Assembly: GCF_029784135.1 (NCBI RefSeq)
Contig: NC_073746.1
Location: 252,592,494-252,656,493, forward strand
Length of the DNA: 64,000 nucleotides
DNA from: Toxorhynchites rutilus septentrionalis
Lineage: Eukaryota; Arthropoda; Insecta; Diptera; Culicidae
Direction of reading: 5' to 3'
Under the pieces are notes generated by a model that saw only the letters and a program-made list of their open reading frames with translations, made no database searches and was not told the DNA's origin. Made by a program: the position numbers and the translations under genes. Shown piece by piece: positions 1 through 10,088 of this stretch. Position 1 is the first letter of the stretch; each line of letters begins with the position of its first letter.

Positions 1-77
1 CTGAAATCTTCATTTAAATTTAAATATCATTTGTTACATCTCAGCTAACTGACGCGATATCTTTTTAGACACAGAAA

Positions 78-708
78 ATGATACGTATCTTTCGCAATCA
101 CAATCTCGGGGATGGTTTCATAAGAAAAGCGTTTTCGCTATCAGCTCTGGCAGCCAAACGGTTCATCATCAAGGACCATTATGAATTTGACAAAAAGGTG
201 AGTGATAGACAATTACGCTTCGCAACTGGATTTGGCGTACATCGAACGCTTACCAAATGACGACCGAGTATTGCTCATTGATGGTAGCAATAATATATAA
301 TCTGGAAGGAATCATCAACGAAGATACGATAAGCATATCACGCATAACTACTGAACTACTTTATCAATGCAATACATAGGACATGAACTATTTCATTCGC
401 TTTTTCCGCTTCAGGTGATCAACAGCGACAATCCGGTGATCGTCAATTTTCACGCTGAATGGTGTGATCCTTGCAAAATACTTACCCCCAAAATGACCGA
501 ATTGCTGGAGCCATCGGAGGACATCGACTTGGCTATAGTAGACGTGGACGATAATGCCGAGTTGGTGCACACATTCGAGGTGAAAGCGGTTCCAGCGGTG
601 TTAGCATTCCGCAACGGCGTCGTGGTAGACAAATTTATCGGCCTAGTGGACGCAACCATGATCGAGAATCTCATCGGGAATCTGACGAAGAAGAAACAAC
701 CATCGTAG
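78..708 (+). CDS. Trx2: Mitochondrial-type thioredoxin, two exons (78-197, 415-708)
   Basis: Two exons join in phase 0 across a 217 bp GT-AG intron (donor GTGAGT at 198, acceptor TTCAG ending at 414) and give 137 residues. Exon 1 encodes a basic leader rich in R, K, F and S with few acids, typical of a mitochondrial presequence. Exon 2 encodes the thioredoxin fold: strand NPVIVNFHAEW, active site WCDPCK, the cis-proline loop VKAVPAV and the C-terminal ...NGVVVDKFIGL stretch. The family reduces protein disulfides and feeds mitochondrial peroxiredoxin. The usual active site is WCGPC; here the third position is Asp, which should shift the redox potential. Similar substitutions occur in some dipteran relatives as far as I recall. 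The start is the first ATG of the leader. A 113-residue unspliced reading from 367 runs through the intron and is not preferred. Confidence 0.85.
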
Positions 709-1502
709 TATAATGTGATCTTTTGTTGACTGGCTTAATTTGGTTTTTCAATGCCAATTGACCACTAATAAGCTCGTGCTCTCAAATGCACTTTACCACT
801 CTGTTTCCGTAACGTGAGGAATTCATTCGCTTTGTTATTTTTATGATAATAATTTTTAGAATAAGAGTTGTATGTGTTTTCAACTAATGTAAATTGTTAT
901 GTTTTTCGAGACAATAAGACAATATAGATTACACATAAACGCCGCTCTTAATCACATATCGATGTTTCGTGTAGGATTAAGATAGTCAGAAATTGGGAAG
1001 AGAATACAATACAACATTTGATTTACAGAAAATGGGAACTTCATAATGCTTGCAGCTTCCGAACATTGTGATATATTTATGAGAGAATACAGTACTGCTC
1101 GAAAATTATCCAAACAAACAGACGACTTGGAAGACGGTTAGGAAAATGCATGACTGAAACCATACAAATGAAAGTGTGGAACTCTCTGACCATATGATTC
1201 TTTATTTCCTAGAAATGTTTGTCTCGTTTCCGTTCATCTACAAATTGTCGTACATGATATACCACTTTAAAGCGATTGCTTTTCGACGTTTTCTCAAAAT
1301 ACCATGAAGTTAGTTCTAATGAACTCTCCTTCACTGACGGATCATTCTTAAACGGGTCCACGGGCACACTATGATGTATGAATCATTGAAACGTTGTCCA
1401 TCGATCACTGTTTTATATTTTCAGAGAGTCTCAACTGAATAAAGGCTATCCGTTAGATGAAGCTTGATATTGAGCATATTGAGAGTTTTGCGAATAACAC
1501 AT
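709..1502. other. Intergenic stretch downstream of thioredoxin
   Basis: AT-rich sequence that must include the thioredoxin 3' UTR. I see no coding region, RNA gene or clear repeat here. Confidence 0.4.
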
Positions 1503-1673
1503 TTAAAATCCTAACAACTCACAACATCCTTTATGCTTCAGCAGACCTAATGGTTTAGTAAAGACATCCGTCAGCATCTCCTCTGTAGAGCAATACTGCA
1601 AGGCTATCTTCTTCGTACCACACGGCTCGTGCACTTGCAGTTTATCAGCATGACAACATATAGTCAGGTGAAA
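1503..1673 (-). pseudogene. Ty1/copia RNase H C-terminus, fragment
   Basis: The minus strand encodes ADKLQVHEPCGTKKIALQYC followed by STEEMLTDVFTKPLGLLKHK. This is the hallmark C-terminus of copia-type pol, where the family consensus runs YC.T.EM.AD..TKPL. It ends at a stop just after ELLGF. The matching reverse transcriptase portion lies at 3405-3945 on the same strand, so one copia copy has been split by later insertions. No LTRs were recognised. Confidence 0.75.
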
Positions 1674-1999
1674 TAAATAAATAAATCTTCGTAGCCACAT
1701 TGGTTGGGCGTTCGCTTACTAAGCGATCGATCGTGAGTTCAAAACTCAGGGCCTTCAATTGACTTGGTTTTTTATAGAATAAATACGTCCACGCAACAAT
1801 CATCAGCGATGGAGATCGATCCACGGTCGAATGGAGATCGATTCATCCATACGACTGCTCTGCTCTGCAAAAAAAAAACATCGGGCTGTTGTGTTATTAA
1901 TAACACAACAATAATCATATCAACTGTCCCCGGTGGTCTAACTGAACAATGGAAGAACAGAAGGAATACTCCTACGCCTAAATGGCTACTGTGTAATGT

Positions 2000-3280
2000 G
2001 TCATATGCAATGGTACATGTGTGGCACCGTAAGCTATAATAATAACCTTGCAGATATGCCTCACAGTAATATCCCTCCTTGTATACATATACTTGATGCA
2101 CACACAAACACGCACGTTACGAGTCATGTGCGATTCATATAGAACGTTACGGAAAAGAACGTCTACATTCCGTCAACGTCTCCACCAATTCACACATGCA
2201 GTCAATGCTTGCACCAGCACCGTCACGTCAAATGTCAAACGAATGATTTTTTCAATGTTGTCGCCATCTACAACAATTTTAAATTGCAATGCCCTCTTTC
2301 AAATCAGCATGCCTAGAATCAGACCTAAAATTAGAAAAATTCAATGAAAATCATTGAACTATATTATTCAAATTCATACAGCATCGTCGCATCCGCGTTG
2401 ACGGAATTGAGTTTCGTATTACGAAATGGCGGAGTAGGCATGACAATATGGGTTTGCAGAAGAAATGAACACACTTTTCAAATAAAAGTTATGAATGAAT
2501 TTTTTTTCCGAATAAAATTAGTACTATATGTAAATGAAAAATCACTTTTGTTTGCAGGTAGTAAAAAAATATCATACAGAAATTGTGTCTAGAGATAATT
2601 TTATATTATAATGGAAAGTTTCGGTGAGATTATCCTAAAAATCATAGAAAATAGTTTGAATTAGGGTCACTTAGGGCCGACTAATCTGATAGAGAAGAGT
2701 TGGCCTCATACAAACCAATGTCGTATCCAGATGTCGACACCATTGCGCCGTCAACGCGGACACCGACAGCAACGAAGGAGTGATTCGGTTTATCGGAGCG
2801 CGTTGGGTGATTCCTCGGTAAAGGATGTCACATAGGCGCAAATTGAGACGCGTAAAGCGCGAGTAACTTGGCGCGGCATAGTGCCTGTTTTTGTGTCTAA
2901 TGAAAACAGATATAACGGCGCAAATTGGCCAGATTACGCGAGATGAAGGAGTGCTTGTGAGACAGGACCCGCGTGACGCTGTGGCTGAATCATAGTTTCT
3001 CTTGCTGGTCGTGCCGGTTGTGGTGGTTGTATTGGTGAACAATCATATAGCACCGTGAGTCTGACACTATATGGTTGTACCCGTCGGGTGTTTGTGTTAG
3101 TAAATAAATGTATCACGCAACTCTGTGTTATTATATGCGTGGCACGTTATTTACACCAAACTGCGACTCAATATGCGCTCCACCACGCTACGTTTGTGGC
3201 ACGTATGAGGCGTGTTGGTAGTTCCGTGTACGCTTACGAGCGTTATACGCTTCTCAATTTGCACCTAGCTTTGCGCTCAA
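2000..3280. mobile_element. 1281 bp insert in the SINE with a 20 bp target duplication
   Basis: The 20-mer aaatggctactgtgtaatgt occurs at 1980-1999 and again at 3281-3300. Removing one copy plus the insert restores a contiguous SINE as in the intact copy near 41880. A duplication this long is typical of target-primed retroposition, yet neither end has a poly(A) or poly(T) tract. The insert contains imperfect inverted segments (2832-2862 versus 3228-3266) and carries a MITE at 2392-2760. No coding capacity was recognised. Confidence 0.6.
2392..2760. mobile_element. Short relative B of the SWIM-YqaJ TIR element
   Basis: The left end TCCGCGTTGACGG (2392-2404) is a perfect inverted match to the right end CCGTCAACGCGGA (2748-2760). 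The left terminus and following bases (TTGACGGAATTGAGTTT) match the terminus of the coding element at 34893. The interior (TTATGAATGAA, AATATCAT, TTTATATTATAAT) matches other short copies at 37.4-38.6 and 39.9 kb. It lies inside the 1.28 kb insert. A CA dinucleotide flanks both ends. Confidence 0.65.
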
Positions 3281-3404
3281 AAATGGCTACTGTGTAATGT
3301 ACAATTTATAGATACGATAAAACATGTACACGATTAAAATCCGGCTCTGTTACAGCTAAAATGCTAATGAGCCTAAATAAATGAACAAATGGAATAACAA
3401 AAAA

Positions 3405-3945
3405 CCATACCGTACTTCTTCAGAAGGTTAAGCACTTCACCTAAACGGGTCATTTGTATCTCTTCCTGCAGGATAACTTTATGCCCTCGACCTCTTTTGA
3501 TGATCCGATGAGAAGGTCAGTAGTTGTCTGTTTCCTATAAATACACGGATCGGAATCTGTTGCTGTTAAATCATACTTAGTCAGAACCTCGTTCAGCTTG
3601 TGGTACCAATATCTTGTCGACTGCCACAGATTGTATATGCAACGTCTGAGCCGATATACCAGCTTCTCCTTCTGCTTGTTTAATATCCAACGGGCTGTGT
3701 GTTTTACATAAAAGTGCTGTACAACAAATCCTCCTCTCCGTTGCTACAGCTAGGAACGTACAAAACGTGGCATGACACGTAACCGGTGCAAACGACTCCT
3801 CAAAATCAACATCAGGGCGTTGAGTAAAACCTTGTGCAACTATTATGTTCCATCACCTCGCCACGTTCGATTCGCTTCAGTCGAAACACCCATTCCGAAC
3901 CCACTGCCATCTTTGGAGGTAGCAACGGAATGAGATTCCAAGTTC
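3405..3945 (-). pseudogene. Ty1/copia reverse transcriptase remnant
   Basis: Read on the minus strand with frameshifts, the segment gives SEWVFRLKR, FTQRPDVDFEESFAPVT, VYRLRRCIYNLWQSTRYWYH followed by KLNEVLTKYDL, and KVILQEEIQMTRLGEVLNLL. These correspond in order to the copia RT blocks W..K, Q..G.DY..TF.PV, RLK.A.YGLKQ..R.W and E.QMT.LGE. The same element's RNase H tail is at 1503-1673. Degenerate and interrupted. Confidence 0.75.
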
Positions 3946-3949
3946 TACA

Positions 3950-5800
3950 TTTATTTATTTATTTTAGCTTAACGTCTTTACAACATGGCCTGATTAACAA
4001 TTTTTCTCCAATTAACTCGGTTCGTGGTTATCTCTCTCCAATTCCGCGGACACCCCGTGCTCACTATGTCATTCTCCACCACCACCTTGCTCGTTGCGCT
4101 CCTCGTCGTCTCGTACCAGCCGGATGAACACCATTTTTGCAGGATAGTTGTCCGATATTCTTGCAACATGTCCTGCCCAGCGTATTCATTCAGCTTTGAT
4201 CACTTACTGGATACTGGGTTCGCTGGTAAGTTGCGTGAGCTCGTGGTTCATCCTTCGCCTCCATACCACCTGAGCTCGTGGTTCATCCTTCGCCACCATA
4301 CGCCGTCCTCCTGTACACCGCCGAAGATGGTTCTTAATACCCGTCGTTCAAAGACTCCGAGTGCTCGCAGGTCCTCTTCGAGTATTGTTCAAGCTTCGTG
4401 CCCGTAGAGGACAACCAGTCTTATTAGCGTTTTATATAGGGAACATTTCGCACGACTGCTAAGTCTGTATGACCTTAAGTGTTTGTGGAGACGAATACGG
4501 TACGAATAGGTACGAAGCCCATTGATAATGCGCCTCCGGATCTCGCGGCTGATGTCATTGTCAGACGTTACCATTGAGCCAAGGTAGACAAATTGGCCCA
4601 GTTCCTCTAACTCATCGCCGTCGATCATTACACTGCTACCTAATCTTGTCCTGTCGTTCCCAGATCCGGAAGCCAGCATGTAATGCGTCTAGCATTGATT
4701 TTCAGTCAAATTCTCTCTGCTTCGTGCTAAAGTCTAGTGTAATGTTCAGCTACCGTCTCAGATGTCCTGTCGACAATGTCTACGTCATCAGCGAAGCAGA
4801 TGAATTGACTGAATCTATTGAAAATCTTACCACGAAAGTTAAACGCCGCTCGTCTCATAACACCCTCTAGCGCAATGTTGAACAGTAAGCAAAAGAGCCC
4901 ATCACCTTGTCAAAGACCCCTGCGGGACTCGAATGAACCAGATAATCCACCCGATATTCGTACACAGCACTGTATTCCATCCATCGTAGCCTTAACCAGT
5001 CTTGTCAGCTTCACGGGGAAGTCGTTTTCGTCAATGATTCTCCATAGCTCTTTTCGTGTTATCGAATCCTATGCGGCTTTAAAGTGGATGAATAGGGACT
5101 CGTAGGGACTCTGTTGCAAGGTCTTGACCATTTTAGGTCAGTAGTAGACCAACCTTCGATGAAGCCGGCTCGATAACCTCCCACAAATATGTTTGTCAGT
5201 GGCGATAGACGACGGAAGACGATTTGGAGAAGCACTTTGTAAGCGGCATTCAGGACGGTGATTGCTCGAAAGACCTCACAGTCTAGTTTGTCCCCTTTCT
5301 TGAAGATAGGGCAAAAAACCCCATCCTTCCACTCCAGCGGTAGTTGTTCTATTTCCCAAATTCTGACAATCAGCCGATGCAGATAACTAACCAATTTTTC
5401 CGGGCCCATCTTGATAAGTTCCGCTCCGATGCCATCTTCGCCAATTGATTTGTTGTTCTTGATCTGTTTGATAGCATTCCTAACTTCATCTATCGTTGGG
5501 GTAGGTACATCTTAATTATTTACTGCACCAACGTAATCGCTTCCATCATCATCTTGGTCCTCTACCTGTACGCTATTCAGGTGTTCATCAAAGTGCTGCC
5601 TCCACCTTTCGGTCACATCTCAGTATACTCCCATCCTTATTCTACATTGTTCATGCGAATTCATTTCATCGTCCATACCACAGGCACCAGCTTCTACAAA
5701 ACTCACCGACTCTTCCATGGCACATGCAAAACCAACATCGTAGTCTAACGCAGTATCATCAAAATTTCGTGGAGCACGTTCACGTTCATCGGTCGAACGT
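3950..5800 (-). pseudogene. Non-LTR retrotransposon (RT and 3' part), degenerate
   Basis: Minus-strand fragments in order from high to low coordinate: RWRQHFDEHLNS (near 5600), IDEVRNAIKQIKNNKSIGEDG, IWEIEQLPLEWKDGVFCPIF followed by KKGD, GYRAGFIEGWSTTD, LLFNIALEGVMRRA, the catalytic FADDVDIVDRT (about 4760-4800), and the thumb/connection FVYLGSMVTSDND...LYKTLIRLVVLYGHEA. Stops and frameshifts interrupt it. The low-coordinate 3' end is an AAATAAATAAATAAA tail (about 3950-3966 as plus-strand TTTATTTATTT), so the insertion lies within or next to the copia RT. A 35 bp direct duplication (GAGCTCGTGGTTCATCCTTC at 4237 and 4272) lies in the 3' region. Confidence 0.75.
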
Positions 5801-5822
5801 CCTCAGCAAAATCGTTTTTTTT

Positions 5823-7156
5823 GACGTGGGACTACGTCTAACCGGAATATATGGAGGGTAAAATGAAAACCTAAACACAGAACATGCAGGAAAAAATGAA
5901 AGATTTCGAATGCTTATAGCTCGAACATTTCGTACTGGATAGGAGAGATGTTTGCATCACTTGATAGGGAATATTTCTACGCATCTATCGCAACTAACAA
6001 AATGTTGTTTTTCATTAGATAAACAATTGAATAACTGTAAAATATTAGGCGTTATCTAAACGCCCTAACTGCATCGTTTTGATTGGCCCGATTTACGGTT
6101 TCCCTAACACAGCCATCAAAACCAAGCAGCCTTGGGGAAATCGGCATTGCAAATACATGAAAGTAGGGGGACTTTTGTTCTCATCGAAAAATGTTCCCTA
6201 ACACAGACTTTAAAACCAAGCAGCGAAATCGGCATTGCAAGCACACGAAAGAGCCTAGAGGCGAGTGAACTGAAAAGTTTAAACCCTCTTAAAGCCAAAA
6301 AGAAGAAAAAGAACACACGAAAGTAGGGGGAGCTTTTGTTCCCACCGAAATGTGTTCCCTAATAGAGATTTCTAAACCAAGGTGCCTGGAGAAATCGGTA
6401 TTTCAAATTCATGCAAGTCGGGGGTATTTTTGTTCCGACTGGAATGTGTTTCCCTAACACAGACTTCCAATCCATGAAGCGTGGGGAAATCGGCATTGCG
6501 AATTCATACAAATCGGGGGTATTTTTGTTCCGATTGAAATGTGTTTCCCTAACACAGACTTCAAAACCGTGGTTTCTGGGGAAATCGGCTCTGCAAATAA
6601 ATGCAAACTGCGAGTACTTTTGTCCTCGCTTGCCTTTGTGCAGAGTGGAATATGTCTGTCCTAACATGATCTTCTAAACTTAGGAACCTGGGAAAATCGT
6701 GCAGACATTAGAAGCGAATGAACTTCCCAGTTTCAAGCAAATTCGAGATTCGAGAAGTATGTACACTTTTGGGATGTAAACTTCAGAGGGAAATGTAAAA
6801 TAAAATAATCGTTTGATATTTTTTTTTTGTCTTTATTGGAAAGATTTTCAGCCTTAGGCTGGTTCATCAAACGTTTGATAATTCTTCCGTACATATATTT
6901 TGTTCTAGTCATCATACCAAACGTAAAAGGTCCGTCATTAAATTTACTTGTAACGAAGAACAATCAATCACAATAAATGAATTGACTTTACACGGCATTT
7001 GTTCATTTTTTTCACTCACAGAGCAAATATATTGAACTCAATTGAATTTGGAAACTGTTTCATTCAATCAAGAATTTAATCAATACAAACGAATGATTGC
7101 TCAGCTAAGGTAGTTCCACGTGAACCTTGCGGTTATATCATAGATATAACCCACTA
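5823..7156. mobile_element. Non-autonomous element, GACGTRGGACTACGTC family, copy 1
   Basis: It begins after a T run with GACGTGGGACTACGTCT and ends with TATAACCCACTAA before another T run. A second copy at 50791-51868 has GACGTAGGACTACGTCT and TAACCCACTTC, with the pre-insertion sequence recoverable around it. Copy 1 contains the 95 bp minisatellite described separately. At 6826-6860 it also has a segment (TTTATTGG...TTTTCAGCC...GGCTGGTTC) resembling the 3' tail of the LINE fragment at 46013. Superfamily not assigned. Confidence 0.5.
6100..6735. repeat. About 95 bp minisatellite, roughly six diverged units
   Basis: Units start with TTCCCTAACACAGACTT at 6100, 6194, 6355, 6450 and 6545, with a degenerate sixth unit near 6655. 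Each unit continues with AAACCAAG.., GGGGAAATCGGCATTGCAAA, and TTTTTGTTCCGA.TGAAATGTG. The unit at 6194 is about 66 bp longer because of an internal insertion. Open frames crossing the array on both strands are by-products of the repeat. Confidence 0.8.
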
Positions 7157-7379
7157 ATTTTTTTGTTTTCAGCCTCATTGTCCGAGTTGTTACACTCCGG
7201 ATCTTCCTTAATCTCCTCCCCAATCGTTACTATCTCGTTATCCGCCGCTTGCCGTGGTGTGGGAAGCGAAGCATTCCACGGAAGCAACTTCGCATCTTGA
7301 ATAATTGTAATTAAATCCGCTTCAGGAAATATGAATCGGTATTCTTTGTGCTTCATCAATTAGTCGCCAAAAACCAACA

Positions 7380-7758
7380 CCGTACAAATGAAACACAAAT
7401 TTCTTCATTACTCGAGAGTTAAACAAGCAAACGAAACCAAATTTGGCATGTGGAGGTATTAGGGTGCAAAAAATGTTTTTACGGTGGTTAGACACTCCAC
7501 CCCCCTCTTTAAGGGGGGGCTGCCATACAAATGAAACACAAATTTTTGCATAACTCGAGAATTAATGAAGCAAATGGAATACAATTTGGCATATGGAGGT
7601 TTTAGGGTGCAATAAATGTTTTTACGGTGGTTAGATACTCCTCCCCCCTCTCTAAGAAAGGGAGGGGGGGGGGTAGGTAGGTATTACATACCAATTTTCA
7701 TGTCGATCGGTTCAGTAGTTTCCGAGTCCATAAGAATCAGACAGACAGACAGAAATCC

Positions 7759-7807
<49 letters not shown>

Positions 7808-8500
7808 TTTGTTAATTTGAAGCTTGATATAATGATTAAGCATTATTGAGAGATTGAGAGACAACAAGTGTAGCTCAGTGTACAATGCTACATTTTATGT
7901 TTAGACCGTATTGGTTTGGAAATATTAGGCGATTTGCTTAGGGGTTACAAATTCCCCCCATTTCTCCTACTTTTAGAGTATGACATAAAAAAATCCATTT
8001 GCGTAAATTTGTTTTACCATGCCATACAAATGAAACACAAATTTCTGAATTACTCGAGAATTAATGAAGCAAACGAAACCAAATGTGGCATGTGGAGGTT
8101 TTAGGATGCAATAGATATTTCTATGGTGGTTAGACAATCCTCCCGCTCTCTAAGGGTGGGCTATCATACAAACGAAACACAAACTTCTGCATAACTCGAG
8201 AACTTATCAAGCACAATTTGGGATGTGAGGGTTTTTGGGTTTGAGAAATGTTTCTATAATGGTATGAGGCCCCGCCTCCATCTGGAATGGAGAGGGGGTC
8301 CCACAAAAATATTACACATATTTTAACCAAACATAACAATTGAAAATTTTCGGAAAACTCTAAAGGAAAAAGGGAAAATTAGGAAAAATTCCCAATTCCC
8401 ATATGTTCTACGATTACATAGTAAGAAAACGTGAAAGTTTGAAGGCATTGATAACAAAAAACATATTTTGGGCGGGACGAAGTTTGCCGGGTCAGCTAGT
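7380..8500 (+). mobile_element. Helitron-like non-autonomous element tail with tandem repeats
   Basis: About 140 bp repeats recur at 7386, 7524, 8026 and 8165 (core ATACAAATGAAACACAAATT, ACTCGAGAATTA, GGCATGTGGAGGTTTTAGGG, GGTGGTTAGAC). They are followed by a terminus GGCGGGACGAAGTTTGCCGG and then GTCAGCTAGT at 8471-8500. A short stem followed by CTAG|T resembles Helitron 3' ends, and the internal CAGACAGACAGA motif near 7740 is also common there. The 5' boundary is unclear. The alternative is an RTE-type retroposon 3' end. Confidence 0.4.
7763..7805. repeat. (TA)n microsatellite
   Basis: Uninterrupted TA dinucleotides inside the tandem-repeat element. Confidence 0.95.
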
Positions 8501-8510
8501 ACTGAATAAA

Positions 8511-8708
8511 TCTATACTCGCGTCGGTGTGTCAGACTGAAAGTGTTAAAAAAGTGACACACGTCCCCTTTGTACCAACACATGCGATACGCTAAGCGATG
8601 ACGAACGACGAATAACGAATAACGATCGCAAAGTAGTAGTGTTGATATTTTCTGAGAAATGAACGAATTATTGATTTCTCGGTCTGACAGACCAATGCGC
8701 GAGTATAG
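8511..8708. mobile_element. Small MITE with about 27 bp inverted ends
   Basis: CTATACTCGCGTCGGTGTGT at 8511 is an imperfect inverted match to the segment ending GCGCGAGTATAG at 8708. It lies directly between the Helitron-like tail and the Tc1 element. The interior has no coding potential. Confidence 0.5.
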
Positions 8709-8710
8709 GA

Positions 8711-9745
8711 GTGTTAAAAAAATCGTTTTAAGCATACTTAACAACTAAAATGATGCGACAACATTTAGGACCAGTTCCTCGTTTCGGCTGTTTAGAGTGT
8801 TGTTACGACCGATTTTGAAAAAATATGATTGTTTCTCGGTGGTATTTTGTGTTTTTCGGATCCTGGTAATTATTTATCATGTAAGCAAGAAGTAAGGTTT
8901 TAATTCTCGAGTTATAGTTGCAGTCAACGAAAAATGGGTCGCGCGCATAATTGCACGGGAACACAGCGGATGGTCATCCGCAAAAAGTCCATGTCAGGCA
9001 GCAGCCAACGCGAAATCACAGAGTATTTGGGACGCAAAAAATCCGAAACGACCTAATGCCCAAGAAAAACGACTGCGAAGGATGACTCTGCCATAAAACA
9101 AGCCTCCAAGAAAGAATCCTTCAAGGCCTCGAAAAAGATCCGTGATGAATTGAACTTGTCTGTAAGTTCCCTGACAGTTCACCGGCGGCTAGTGGAGTAG
9201 GGGCTAGACGGTAAAAGCTCCCAGAAAGTCCCGAAAGACCACTTCGATTAGATCGGTCCGGAGAAAGAAAAGTAGTGGCGAAATATACTGTGGTCGGGTG
9301 AGACGAAGGTAAACCTCATCGGCTCGGACGGAAAAACTTGGGACCATCGCCCAATAGGCTGCGCTTACATGCCACAGTATACCACGAAGACATTCAGAAT
9401 TGGAGGAGGGAACGTCATGGAGTGCCAGCGCAGTCACCAGATCTGAACCCCATAGAGAATCTATGGGAGATCGTGAAAAGGTCGGTGTACACGGAGAAGT
9501 CGAAGAATAAGCAGCAACTGTGGGATAGGATCAAAGCGTGTTGGTACGCCATCCCGGTCACCACGTGTCGAAAGCTGGTGGAATCCATGTCGAACAAGGT
9601 GTGTGAAGTGATGCGCAACAAGTACTAACCTTAGAAGCTTTTCACGGTATGAATTTTCTTTTTTTTTACCATGAATTTTAAAACTGGTCTTAATTTTTGT
9701 CGCGTCATTTTAGTTGTAAAGTATGCTTGAAACGCATTTTTCAAT
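8711..9745 (+). mobile_element. Tc1-like DNA transposon, inactivated
   Basis: Inverted ends of about 47 bp: TTTTAAGCATACTTAACAAC... at 8711-8759 versus ...GTTGTAAAGTATGCTTGAAA at 9699-9745. Between them the plus strand encodes a transposase relic from ATG 8934. It starts MGRAHNCTGTQRMVIRKKSM followed by SGSSQREITEYLG, the family's N-terminal helix-turn-helix region, and then has frameshifts and stops. It ends with PAQSPDLNPIENLWEIVKRS (DDE block) and NKVCEVMRNKY at 9628. The central catalytic region is heavily eroded. Confidence 0.8.
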
Positions 9746-10088
9746 TAATGACTATTGTGTTAACTAGATATGTTCGTACAACGCAAATGAATTATTATAA
9801 ATGGATTGAAGCTCTGGATTGGATTGTTCTTTCTCAAAGTTTTGTCACTTTCTTTTTTTTTGCTCCACTGTATATATTCTTCGAGGAATTGTTTACGTGA
9901 GCAATACCCAATATAGCTACCTGAACGCAGTATCATGCGCAAATGAGCGCCCAAAAAACCATAGAAACGAAGTGCTTCTATGGTGATAGCGTCTGTTTAG
10001 CACATTCTGGATCAGCAATTTATTGTATTTGGAAATTGTTCATTAGTGGCTGCATTCGGCTGTGCTTAGAATTCTCCTGTGAAGTAAA
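9746..10088. other. Upstream flank of the EFHC2-like gene
   Basis: AT-rich sequence between the Tc1 right end and the first coding exon. It must contain the promoter and 5' UTR, but I cannot place a TATA box or initiator with confidence. Confidence 0.35.

Larger units (their letters stand above)
1684..3345 (+). mobile_element. tRNA-derived SINE copy 1, interrupted
   Basis: The head (1687-1760) resembles a tRNA with an A-box-like TAGCCACATTGG and a B-box-like GTGAGTTCAAAACTC. The body matches a second copy at 41574-41915 (shared landmarks: ACGTCCACGCAA, ATCATCAGCGATGGA, TCCACGGTCGAA, GGAAGAACAGAA, AAATGGCTACT). The copy is broken at 1999/2000 by a 1.28 kb insert and resumes at 3281. It sits inside a copia remnant and is flanked by AAATAAAT-rich sequence on both sides. 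Confidence 0.7.

Noticed and set aside
1764..2107. Overlapping frames of about 100 codons on both strands
   Set aside because: They lie in the SINE body and the inserted repeat; no motif.
6116..6677. Several open frames on both strands
   Set aside because: They follow the 95 bp minisatellite period and have no protein motif.
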